DNA of 45,909 nucleotides from assembly GCA_043736395.1 (NCBI GenBank), contig JAYTCQ010000300.1:1-45909 (forward strand), written 5' to 3'. Every line of letters begins with the position of its first letter. Position 1 is the stretch's first letter. Shown here one piece after another: positions 16,966-24,830 of this stretch. Below the pieces are notes generated by a model, which was not told the DNA's origin, did not search any database, and saw nothing but the letters and a program-made list of their open reading frames with translations. Made by a program: the position numbers and the translations under genes. This DNA comes from JAFDVL01 sp043736395 (GTDB lineage: Bacteria; Acidobacteriota; Blastocatellia; RBC074).

Positions 16966-18464
16966 TTTTTCGATTCTGCCATTCTCACGGGCAAGGTGAT
17001 TTCAAATTTTGCACCGCCTTCAGGACGATTGTTGGCGACGATTAATCCACCATGCTGATCTATAATTCCAGCGGTTACTGCTAACCCAAGCCCCGTTCCG
17101 TTGGCATCCAAACGACTGGTCACAAACGGCTCAAAAATGTGCGGCAAAACTTCTGAGGGAATGCCGGAGCCATTATCTTCAATGATCACCCGAATCCACA
17201 ATTGACGATCCTGGCTCAGATAATCTGTTCTCACGCCAAGCAAACCCTTCGCTTTGACGCCGGATTTATTTTTGTCAAGAATGGCGTAAACTCCATTCTT
17301 GAGCAGATTCACAAACACTTGCAAGAGCCGCCCCGAATTCCCTACAACGATGTCCTGATTTTTGATCTGATTGACAAATTCAAGATTCAATCCTTTCGCT
17401 TCGATTCCGACCAACGACCACGCTTCATCAAGGATTGGTTTAAGAGAAACAGCTTCCATCGTTTGCGTCCGCGCCCGGGCAAAATCGGTTAGACTTTCGC
17501 TGATCCCGCGCAGTCGTTCAGTCACGCGCAGCATGCGCCGCAAACGCTCTTCATTCTCTGAGCTGGTGCAGGTTTCCAGCATTTTTTCAATCGAACCATG
17601 CAACACCGCGAGTGGCGTATTAATTTCGTGAGCGACGCCCGCGCTCATCATTCCGATGCTAATCAGGCGATCCTGCGTAGCTAAATTCGACTGGGCAGTT
17701 TCAAGTAAATGATTTTTTCGCTTGAGATCACTGGTAGCTTCTTCAACCTGTAAAAGCGCGGTTTTTAATTCATCTTCGCGAAGCCGTAAGCGCTTCACCG
17801 TAGCGTTGCGTGAAAGCGTAATTTGCCCCAGCTCATCACTGGAAATTAACGATTCATCTACCAGCTCAGATTTCTTGTTATCGGCTTGCAAGGCTTCGTC
17901 AGCAAGTAAGATCCTTCGAACTGGATAGTAGACATAATGCGGCAAGATGAAAAATTCCAGCATCATGACTGCCAGCAAATAAATCACCAGCAGTACACTC
18001 CCTAACATCCAACGGAGCTGCCGCGACAATTCCATGTAATGATCTGAATTTAAAGCAATTACCTGAAAAGCCTGCGAATTCGGCTCAATGCGAATTAACC
18101 GAAACAACGGAATCGAAGAACGCGGAATTTCAATGCGATCACGCCTGACACGATGAGGATTTTGTTGAAGCCAGGCTTGCATTTCCGACGTGATAATTAA
18201 GGCTGTATCTTTTTCATTTAAAATTGTGAAGCGTGAAGATTGGACGCTCTGAAGGGCACCCGGGTATTGTTCTAAAACTTGCGCCAGCAACTCAGCTTCC
18301 TGTTCAGCCGAACGCGCTGCTACCTGTGAAATCGGAGACCGTAAAGCAAAATACAGGCTTAGTACGAGCACCAGAAAAAAAAGATTGTGCAAGACCATCA
18401 GCTTCCGGCGAATTGGCAACCCGGCAAACAAATGATTCCATCGTTTTTTTATCATCCCAAGCAT
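16962..18464 (-). CDS. Membrane sensor histidine kinase
   Basis: A 500-residue kinase. A first transmembrane helix at about 22-42 is followed by an extracytoplasmic sensor region of about 105 residues, then a second helix at about 152-172 (L-L-V-I-Y-L-L-A-V-M-M-L). A HAMP-like and coiled-coil linker leads to the H-box G-V-A-H-E-I-N-T-P-L. The ATPase domain carries N (N-L-L-K-N-G-V), G1 (E-D-N-G-S-G-I-P), F (I-F-E-P-F) and G2 (G-T-G-L-G-L-A-V). It phosphorylates the downstream receiver-XRE regulator with which it overlaps by 4 bp. The signal sensed is unknown. ATG at 18455 is an alternative start. Confidence 0.86.
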   Translation of the reverse strand: MLGMIKKRWNHLFAGLPIRRKLMVLHNLFFLVLVLSLYFALRSPISQVAARSAEQEAELLAQVLEQYPGALQSVQSSRFTILNEKDTALIITSEMQAWLQQNPHRVRRDRIEIPRSSIPLFRLIRIEPNSQAFQVIALNSDHYMELSRQLRWMLGSVLLVIYLLAVMMLEFFILPHYVYYPVRRILLADEALQADNKKSELVDESLISSDELGQITLSRNATVKRLRLREDELKTALLQVEEATSDLKRKNHLLETAQSNLATQDRLISIGMMSAGVAHEINTPLAVLHGSIEKMLETCTSSENEERLRRMLRVTERLRGISESLTDFARARTQTMEAVSLKPILDEAWSLVGIEAKGLNLEFVNQIKNQDIVVGNSGRLLQVFVNLLKNGVYAILDKNKSGVKAKGLLGVRTDYLSQDRQLWIRVIIEDNGSGIPSEVLPHIFEPFVTSRLDANGTGLGLAVTAGIIDQHGGLIVANNRPEGGAKFEITLPVRMAESKK

Positions 18465-18842
18465 AAAGTTAAAATTTTTTTTACGACAGGTGGTTTACAA
18501 ACTCTTATTCACATGTTATTCATAACAAGCGTTTCCCTGCGCAAAGCCCTGCAAAAGCGGTTATTTATTTACTCACATATTGATATAAGTCTAGCCCTTA
18601 TTCGCTTTGTAGGATTCCCTTTTTCGTATCAATGATTCTACCAACCAGATTGGTTGTTTTTAGTGGGAAAACCGCGCCCCCTTCGTCCTGATCTTACCCG
18701 GAACGGAGATCGTCACTGGCATTAACCATAAGGTTGCGCAACCCGCGATCTGGATCCTCACCTGGATTCGTCAAGTAAGACCAATCCCCAGACAGCAGTA
18801 TTACACGCACCATTTACTTTATAAGTCTGGAGTATACTTTTC
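18465..18842. other. Divergent intergenic region, 378 bp, with palindromes
   Basis: Lies between the minus-strand kinase gene and the plus-strand CAP gene. It contains a short hairpin CAACCA/TGGTTG (18642-18656) followed by five Ts, and the perfect 12-bp palindrome GGTTGCGCAACC (18732-18743). The CAP gene has GGAG at 18829-18832 before its ATG. No ORF of note. The placement suits a shared control region for the two-component operon and the CAP gene. Confidence 0.45.
18732..18743. promoter_or_regulatory. 12-bp palindrome, candidate operator
   Basis: GGTTGCGCAACC is a perfect inverted repeat about 270 bp upstream of the kinase start and 100 bp upstream of the CAP gene. A dimeric HTH regulator such as the nearby receiver-XRE protein could bind it. 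Inference only. Confidence 0.25.
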
Positions 18843-20063
18843 ATGAAGTTTCAAAAAGAAAACCTATTAGGCCACTTACTGTTCATCCCCTGCCTTATAC
18901 TGATCTTTTCTTTCCTTGTAGCAGCTCAAGCTCAAACACCCCCATTGGATGCTTATGAGCAGGAGTTCCTCAAATTAATCAACGATTATCGCGCCACTAG
19001 CGGCGCACCCGCGCTCAAAGTCTCTATTTCATTGACGAATGCTTCCCGTTGGAAGAGCAATGATATGGGTGTCAATAATTACTTTGCACATAATGATTTA
19101 AACGGACGTGATCCTTTTCAAAGAATGATTGCGTTTGGATATAACTATAACACGTGGTTAGGAGAAAATATTGCGGCTGGTTTTAGTGACGCTGCCAGCA
19201 CTTTTAATCAGTGGAAAACTTCACCTGGGCACGATCGCAACATGCTGGATTCAAATTTCAAAGTAATTGGGATTGGACGCGTAATTACTCCTGGCACGCG
19301 CTATATTAATTATTGGACGACAGATTTCGGTGGAGAAGTTGTTGCCAGTGATTTGCTGGGAGGAACCGTCGTACCGCCAGTCGCCACCGCGACAACGGTC
19401 AATGCTGCCAATTATCAGGCTCCTATCGCGCCCGAATCCATTGCTGCGACTTTTGGGTCGGGGATGGCTAATGGCTCTTACCCGGCTCCATCGTTGCCAC
19501 TTCCAAAAACCCTTGGAGGGACTACGCTAACTGTCAATGGCGTCTCAGCAGACTTGCTGTATGTTTCGCCCAGTCAAATCAATTATCTGGTTCCATCAAC
19601 TATCGCTGCCGGTAACGCCACAGTTGAAATCAAAACCGGAAGTAATGTCGTCGCCCGAGGCACCATCAATGTTGCCAATGTAGCTCCTGCATTATTCACG
19701 GTCACATCTGATGGAAAAGGTATTCCTGCGGGGTTCTCAACTTTCGATGGCGTGAATTTACAAGTGCTCTTTAATAGCGATCTCTCGTCTCGTGTTTTAA
19801 GTCCGAGCACGACAGCCCGTCCGAATTATTTGGTTTTATTCGGCACAGGATTTCGCAAACGGACGGCTCTCAGCAATGTCAGAGTGACCGTTGGTGGGAT
19901 TATTTCGCAAATTGATTATGCCGGCACCCAAAACGGTTTTGCCGGATTAGATCAATTGAATATTGTGATCCCCAGCACAGCCCGTGGTAGCGGTGAGGTT
20001 GATTTAATTCTCACTGTTGACGGAGTAACAGCTAATAAAGTCCGCGTAAATATTGGAAATTAA
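18843..20063 (+). CDS. Secreted CAP-domain protein with TIGR03437 C-terminus
   Basis: A 406-residue exported protein. The signal peptide spans about residues 1-31 (F-L-V-A-A-Q-A-Q). A CAP/SCP domain (PF00188) follows at about 38-165: L-I-N-D-Y-R-A, Y-F-A-H-N-D-L-N-G, W-L-G-E-N-I-A-A-G, and H-D-R-N-M-L-D with I-G-I-G-R. A complete TIGR03437 domain occupies 180-406 (V-N-A-A-N-Y, L-L-Y-V-S-P-S-Q-I-N-Y, N-V-A-P-A-L-F-T, L-D-Q-L-N-I-V-I-P). The CAP histidine and glutamate residues are present. Function outside the cell is uncertain. The domain is intact here, unlike in the relic at 76-1185, and gives a useful comparison. Confidence 0.85.
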   Translation: MKFQKENLLGHLLFIPCLILIFSFLVAAQAQTPPLDAYEQEFLKLINDYRATSGAPALKVSISLTNASRWKSNDMGVNNYFAHNDLNGRDPFQRMIAFGYNYNTWLGENIAAGFSDAASTFNQWKTSPGHDRNMLDSNFKVIGIGRVITPGTRYINYWTTDFGGEVVASDLLGGTVVPPVATATTVNAANYQAPIAPESIAATFGSGMANGSYPAPSLPLPKTLGGTTLTVNGVSADLLYVSPSQINYLVPSTIAAGNATVEIKTGSNVVARGTINVANVAPALFTVTSDGKGIPAGFSTFDGVNLQVLFNSDLSSRVLSPSTTARPNYLVLFGTGFRKRTALSNVRVTVGGIISQIDYAGTQNGFAGLDQLNIVIPSTARGSGEVDLILTVDGVTANKVRVNIGN

Positions 20064-20071
20064 TCAAAGCA

Positions 20072-20127
20072 AGAGGCCGCCGATCACGCGGATTTGCGTT
20101 GATCCGCCTGATCGGTGGTCGGTCTCT
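20072..20127. repeat. Intergenic palindromic repeat (CGCGGAT family)
   Basis: CCGATCACGCGGAT (20080-20093) pairs with ATCCGCCTGATCGG (20102-20115) with one mismatch around an 8-base loop. Outer AGAGGCCG and CGGTCTCT extend the stem. It has no T-tract but lies just after the CAP gene stop. It belongs with the outer arms of the composite palindrome at 40.2 kb and the partial copy at 42.7 kb. Confidence 0.7.
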
Positions 20128-20239
20128 CCAAAATTCAAGCCCCTCGCCAACCATCAACTCACATAGAAAATAGCCATTGCTAATGCTACACTACATTCGC
20201 TATCCGCCGATTGCATTTTTCCAAAAATCTGAGTTCCTT

Positions 20240-22159
20240 ATGAAAGTTTTTTCCCGACTTTTATTCATCTTTCTTTTTGTAGGATCGACGGTTGCAGCTG
20301 CGCCTGAAATCAGCAAAGTCGAACCGCCAAACTGGTGGGCCAATCAATCCATCGGCAGCAAAGAAAATCCTTTGCGAGTATTGATTCGTGGACGCAATTT
20401 GACAGGCGCAAAAGTGCAACCGCCAGCCGGATTCAAGCTCAGCAACAGCAAAGTCAATACTGCTGGAACGTATCTATTGCTTGACCTCACAATCAATAAA
20501 AATACCAAATCTGGAACCTATCTTTTCAAGCTTACGACCAATGAAGGCGCAGCGGATGTGCGTTTTGAAATTGCTGCCCCCTTCTCGAAACAAGGAAATT
20601 TTCAAGGCTTCAATCAAGACGATGTAATTTATCTGCTGATGCCGGATCGCTTTGCGAATGGTGACAGCTCTAACGATGATCCGGCGATTTCTAAAGGCTT
20701 ATTTGATCGTAGTAAAAGTCGTTATTATCACGGTGGAGATTTACAAGGCGTCATCAACAAATTGCCGTACTTAAAAGACCTCGGCATCACGGCGATTTGG
20801 ATGAATCCGATTTATGACAACACAAACAATCCTGACACGAAAGAGGTCTATGATGGACAACCTACAACGGGGTATCACGGTTACGGCGCGATTGATTTTT
20901 ATGCTGTGGACGAACATCTTGGCGATGTGAAAAAATTCCGCGAACTCGTCGAAAAAGCACATGCGCTCGGCCTTAAAATTATTCAGGATCAAGTCGCCAA
21001 TCATTGCGGCCCATATCATCCGTGGGTGAACGATAGCCCGACACCGACGTGGTTTAATGGAACCGAAGCGAATCACATCAACGAAACGTGGCAAACGCAT
21101 TTGGTGATGGACAAATATGCTGTTGATAAATTCTACGGCGCGAATCTGCAGAAACCTGTACTTGACGGATGGTTCATCAACATTTTGCCTGACCTGAATC
21201 AAAACGATCCCGAAGTCGCAAAATATATTATTCAAAATACACTGTGGTGGATTGGCATCAGTGGAATGGATGCGATTCGTCAGGACACGTTGCCATACGT
21301 CCCGCGTCAGTTCTGGAATCAATGGATGACCGCGATCAAACGCGAATATCCGAACGTCAATGTCGTTGGCGAAACACTGGATGGATTGCCCGCGCAAGTC
21401 GCATTTTTTCAAGGCGGCGCCAAACGCTTCGACGGCGTAGATTCCAAAATTGATACTGAATTTGACTACCCGCTGTTTTACCCGCTCCGCCGCGTCTTTG
21501 CTGGAGGTCAATCAACAAAACAACTCGTCGAAATTTTGAATCAGGATTATTTGTATCCCGCGCCCGAAAAATTAGTCACGCTGTTAGGCTCGCACGATGT
21601 CGGACGGTTTATGAATGAACGCGGCGCAACAGCGGAAGGATTGAAATTAGCCTTCACATTTTTGCTGACTACACGGGGAGTTCCGCAGCTTTATTACGGA
21701 GATGAAATTGCCATGCGCGGCGGCAACGATCCTGATAATCGCCGTGATTTTCCAGGCGGATGGAGCGGCGATGAGCGTACTGCGTTTGAAAATTCTGGCA
21801 GAACAAAAGAAGAAAATGATGTCTTTGAGTTTGTAAAAAAGCTGCTCTTGTTACGCCGCTTTACTCCAGAATTTCGTTACGGGAAGCTACACCATGCTCA
21901 CATCTCCGACGATGTTTATGTGTTTTATCGAAAAACGGTTGAAGATCGAAAAAATACCGTCGCTGTTGGCACAGCAGTTTTTGTCGCAATCAATAATTCT
22001 GTTAACGGCACTGAAATAGAAATTCCGATAGACAGCCAAACCAGAGTGGTGGCAGGCCTGTTCACTGAGCGGCTTCAGATGGGCGCAACTTTTGAAATTG
22101 TGGGAGATGGTAAAATAAAAATCAAACTGCCGCCGCGAACTGCTGCGATTATCAAATAA
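20240..22159 (+). CDS. Periplasmic GH13 alpha-amylase (neopullulanase/cyclomaltodextrinase type)
   Basis: A 639-residue protein: signal peptide at 1-20 (G-S-T-V-A-A-A), an N-terminal immunoglobulin-like cyclomaltodextrinase domain (about 22-120), a (beta/alpha)8 barrel and a C-terminal beta domain. Conserved GH13 regions are visible: Y-L-L-M-P-D-R-F-A-N-G-D, I-Q-D-Q-V-A-N-H-C-G, D-A-I-R-Q-D with nucleophile D349, acid/base E378 (V-V-G-E-T), and D453 (G-S-H-D). It should hydrolyse maltodextrins, pullulan or cyclodextrins in the periplasm. ATG at 20240 is chosen because the signal peptide begins there. An upstream frame to 20177 adds an implausible leader. A GH15 relic lies 1.6 kb downstream. 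Confidence 0.87.
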   Translation: MKVFSRLLFIFLFVGSTVAAAPEISKVEPPNWWANQSIGSKENPLRVLIRGRNLTGAKVQPPAGFKLSNSKVNTAGTYLLLDLTINKNTKSGTYLFKLTTNEGAADVRFEIAAPFSKQGNFQGFNQDDVIYLLMPDRFANGDSSNDDPAISKGLFDRSKSRYYHGGDLQGVINKLPYLKDLGITAIWMNPIYDNTNNPDTKEVYDGQPTTGYHGYGAIDFYAVDEHLGDVKKFRELVEKAHALGLKIIQDQVANHCGPYHPWVNDSPTPTWFNGTEANHINETWQTHLVMDKYAVDKFYGANLQKPVLDGWFINILPDLNQNDPEVAKYIIQNTLWWIGISGMDAIRQDTLPYVPRQFWNQWMTAIKREYPNVNVVGETLDGLPAQVAFFQGGAKRFDGVDSKIDTEFDYPLFYPLRRVFAGGQSTKQLVEILNQDYLYPAPEKLVTLLGSHDVGRFMNERGATAEGLKLAFTFLLTTRGVPQLYYGDEIAMRGGNDPDNRRDFPGGWSGDERTAFENSGRTKEENDVFEFVKKLLLLRRFTPEFRYGKLHHAHISDDVYVFYRKTVEDRKNTVAVGTAVFVAINNSVNGTEIEIPIDSQTRVVAGLFTERLQMGATFEIVGDGKIKIKLPPRTAAIIK

Positions 22160-22283
22160 CCTTGCCATTAATCCCCAAAAAATTAAATTCTGGAAATTCC
22201 AAAGGCAAATGGGGTAAACTATTGGCAACTACTGTCCTGCGTATCCGCAGGCTTGAAATCAAGTCCCCATAAATATATTGAGT

Positions 22284-22808
22284 ATGAATTTAAAATCAGC
22301 CATTGAAAAATTAACGCTCATCCTTTTAGCCATAGTGTTTGTAGCCACCGCTATCTGCGCCCAAACCAAAGCCGCAGCAAGCACCGCCAATGTTATCAAC
22401 ATCAGTGAAGCCGGTGTGCAGTACGAAGTTCCGCAAGGTTGGCGCATTCAGCAACATCAGGACGCCTTACAAATCACTTCTTCAGACGGCGGAGTTTCGA
22501 TCATTATTGCGGTTGCCGCAAATGATAATACCGAAACCATGATTAGCGGTTTAAAGGAATATCTAAAAAAAGATTACGTAAATTACAAAGTTGCCAGCCA
22601 ACTTCAGGAAGAGCAGATCAATGGATTGAAAGTCCTGATTGAGAACGGCTCTGGCGAAACCAGCGAAGGTGTGATGGAATGGAACATCGCGATGATTCTG
22701 GGCGGCAAGCGTCCTTTGATCGCGTTTACCGTTACTAATCAGAAGCTTTTTTCTGGCAATCAAGCCGATTACATTAAACTGGTACAAAGCCTTCGAAAAG
22801 CTCTCTGA
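22284..22808 (+). CDS. Secreted hypothetical protein
   Basis: A 174-residue protein with a clear signal peptide (about 1-27, F-V-A-T-A-I-C-A-Q). It is followed by a small alpha/beta domain: V-Q-Y-E-V-P-Q-G-W-R-I, V-S-I-I-I-A-V-A-A and Y-I-K-L-V-Q-S-L-R-K. The pattern 'V-P-x-G-W...I-x-x-S-L' resembles PsbP/DUF1795-like lipid- or protein-binding folds, but I cannot assign it firmly. ATG at 22284 is the likely start; a TTG at 22278 is in frame. It precedes the DUF1080 gene by 36 bp on the same strand. Confidence 0.6.
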   Translation: MNLKSAIEKLTLILLAIVFVATAICAQTKAAASTANVINISEAGVQYEVPQGWRIQQHQDALQITSSDGGVSIIIAVAANDNTETMISGLKEYLKKDYVNYKVASQLQEEQINGLKVLIENGSGETSEGVMEWNIAMILGGKRPLIAFTVTNQKLFSGNQADYIKLVQSLRKAL

Positions 22809-22844
22809 TAATTTAATCTAATTTATCAAGGAGAATTTATTTCG

Positions 22845-23792
22845 ATGAAGAAAACTCTGGCTCTGGTTTTCGCGCTAGTGGTCTTAACGACGTGCGCCTT
22901 CGCACAGGAAAAATCGTTTTTAGGCAAATGGGACATTTCCGGTGATGCGCCCAATCTGAATGTCGTGTATTGGCTTGAGGTAACCAAAGAAGCCGACGGC
23001 AAACTGAGCGGTAAATTCCTCAATCGCGGCGGCAGCGTCCTGCCTTTGCACGCTATCAAAATTGAAGGCGACGAACTGGTTTTCACTGTTAACAAACAGC
23101 CGAACTCGCCAATTCATCACGCTAAAGTTGTTGGCAAAGAATTAAAAGGTTCCGTCAAGACCGCCAACAATACCATCAACTGGATAGGCGTCCGTCCGCC
23201 CAAATGGGGCAAGTATAATGCCAACGGCAAACACAAATTCGGCACGCCCGTAGCCTTGTTCGATGGCAAATCCATGGAAGCTTTCGATGCGCAAATCAAA
23301 ACCAAACCGTTCGGATGGAATCTGGTTGACGGCGTCATGACGAATGATGTTCACGGCAATAATCTGGTGTCCAAGCAAAGATTCCTAAACTTCAAAATTA
23401 ATTGCGAATACAAGCTGGAACCCAAGCAACCGGGCGGGAATGCAGCGAACGGCGGCATCTACTTGCGCGGTCGCTATGAGCTGCAAGTGTTGGATGATGA
23501 AACCGCTACGACTGACCGTTTGCATTCTCACATGGCGGTTTACAGCCGTGTCGCTCCGTTAGTCCAAGCCAGCAAAAAAGCCGGTGAATGGCAGGAAATG
23601 GAAGCCATCATTGTTGGCAATCGCGTCTCAGTGAAATTGAACGGGCAAGTCGTTCATGACAACACCTTGATCGAAGGAATCACTGGCGGCGCACTGGATT
23701 CACGCGAAGGCGAACCTGGCCCGATTATGATTCAAGGCGATCACGAAAAAGTTTATTTTCGCAAAGTGATCGTCACGCCTATCGTGAAATGA
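22845..23792 (+). CDS. Secreted two-domain DUF1080 protein
   Basis: A 315-residue protein: signal peptide at 1-20 (T-T-C-A-F-A-Q), a lipocalin-like beta domain (about 24-105: F-L-G-K-W-D-I, G-K-L-S-G-K-F-L-N-R-G-G), then a DUF1080/PF06439 domain from about 125. The latter shows L-F-D-G-K-S-M-E-A-F-D, N-G-G-I-Y-L-R-G-R-Y-E-L-Q-V and P-I-M-I-Q-G-D-H-E-K-V-Y-F-R. Characterised members hydrolyse 3-keto-glycosides. AAGGAG precedes the ATG. The stop overlaps the start of the GH15 relic by 4 bp, implying one transcript. Together with the GH13 amylase it suggests a periplasmic glucan-processing group. Confidence 0.85.
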   Translation: MKKTLALVFALVVLTTCAFAQEKSFLGKWDISGDAPNLNVVYWLEVTKEADGKLSGKFLNRGGSVLPLHAIKIEGDELVFTVNKQPNSPIHHAKVVGKELKGSVKTANNTINWIGVRPPKWGKYNANGKHKFGTPVALFDGKSMEAFDAQIKTKPFGWNLVDGVMTNDVHGNNLVSKQRFLNFKINCEYKLEPKQPGGNAANGGIYLRGRYELQVLDDETATTDRLHSHMAVYSRVAPLVQASKKAGEWQEMEAIIVGNRVSVKLNGQVVHDNTLIEGITGGALDSREGEPGPIMIQGDHEKVYFRKVIVTPIVK

Positions 23793-24736
23793 TTACCGAC
23801 GCGAATAAATCAAAAAGAAAAAGGCAAATATCAAAAATTAAAAGGTCGGCACTTTATTTTTTCAGAATAACCAAAAAGAAAAAATTTATTTCCGCTCTTT
23901 TAATTTTTGCCTTTTGCTTCTTGCCTTTTGACTTCGCGCTGGCGCAGGAAGCCATTGGCACCAGCGTCTTGCCTGAATCCAAAGTCTGGTTCTCCTTGCG
24001 CGACGGAATTCTCAGCGAAGCTCATTACCCAAATCTAAAAACTAATCACCTGAGCGAATTATTTTTTGTCATCACAGACGGAAAAAATTTTGCGATTTCA
24101 GAACGTGACAGCGCAGTTAAAAAAGAGACCGTTCAAACGAATCCAAATTCGCTCACCTTTCGACAAATCAGTACGCATCCGAAGCTGAAATTCACGCTCA
24201 CCAAAACCTATTGCGCTTATCCCGATTTCAGCACAGTGCTCGTGAATGTAGATTTTCGCGCGCCAAAAAATTACCAGCTCTACGTCGTATTCAATCCGGC
24301 GATGGCGAACACTGAAGCCAACGACACTGCCAATACGTTTGGTGGACAAGGCGCATTCAGCGTGTATGAAAATGATTTTTGCGCGGCGTTGATTGCTGAA
24401 AAAGGCTTTGCCGAAATGAGCGTTGATGCACTAGGAACCAATGACGGATTGCAAAAGTTATTGCATCGCTTCAAACTTACAAAAGTAAATCAACGAACTG
24501 AAAATAGTGATGTAATTTGCGTAGCTCGCGTCAAACAACCGAGAAAATTTATGCTCGCTTTGGCTTTTTCCGAGACGCCTGAAAAAGCCTTGATCGAAGC
24601 CGAACATTGTCTCGAAGGCGATTTTGAAGATACGCTTGCCGACTACGAAAAAGGTTGGAGTGATTGGCTGAAAACAAATATCAATTCGCCATTGCCACTG
24701 ACCGCAATGCTGCGCAAAGCACACGAAAAAAAGTAG
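23789..24736 (+). pseudogene. GH15 glucodextranase relic: N domain only, catalytic domain missing
   Basis: The 315-residue product matches the N-terminal beta-sandwich of bacterial glucodextranase/glucoamylase (PF09137 type): V-W-F-S-L-R-D-G-I-L-S-E-A-H-Y-P, E-L-F-F-V-I-T-D-G, L-T-K-T-Y-C-A-Y-P-D, Y-Q-L-Y-V-V-F-N-P-A, and a final Y-E-K-G-W-S-D-W-L. Family enzymes continue into an alpha/alpha-barrel of some 400 residues that carries the catalytic acids. Here the frame stops just where that would begin (M-L-R-K-A-H-E-K-K-stop). The next 94 bp contain no GH15 sequence in any frame. A basic leader and hydrophobic segment (about 33-52) form its signal peptide and are encoded by a palindromic repeat. 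The start overlaps the DUF1080 stop. Confidence 0.65.
23810..23931. repeat. Palindromic repeat overlapping the 5' end of the GH15 relic
   Basis: CAAAAATTAAAAG (23832-23844) pairs perfectly with CTTTTAATTTTTG (23897-23909). Outer A-rich/GGCAA and TTGCC/TTTTGA segments continue the inverted repeat imperfectly. The two arms code for the basic n-region and hydrophobic core of the signal peptide of the overlapping gene. Confidence 0.6.
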
Positions 24737-24830
24737 CGCGATCTTTCCAGATTGCGTTTTTGTCAACGAATTATTTGTCTCGAAAACCTCGCAAACTGGA
24801 ACGTTTGCGCTCAATTTTTTCAGGAGTTCC

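Noticed and set aside
20072..20127. Palindrome after the CAP gene as a classic intrinsic terminator
   Set aside because: The stem is strong but is followed by CCAAAATTC, not a T-tract. It matches a dispersed repeat family instead.
20771..21511. 246-codon minus-strand frame inside the amylase gene
   Set aside because: It lies wholly antisense to a gene with all GH13 motifs and has no recognisable domain; a coding shadow.
24716..24830. Frameshift in the A7 run near 24725 as the cause of the short GH15 ORF
   Set aside because: Neither alternative frame after the run shows GH15 catalytic-domain sequence before the next gene. Deletion explains it better.
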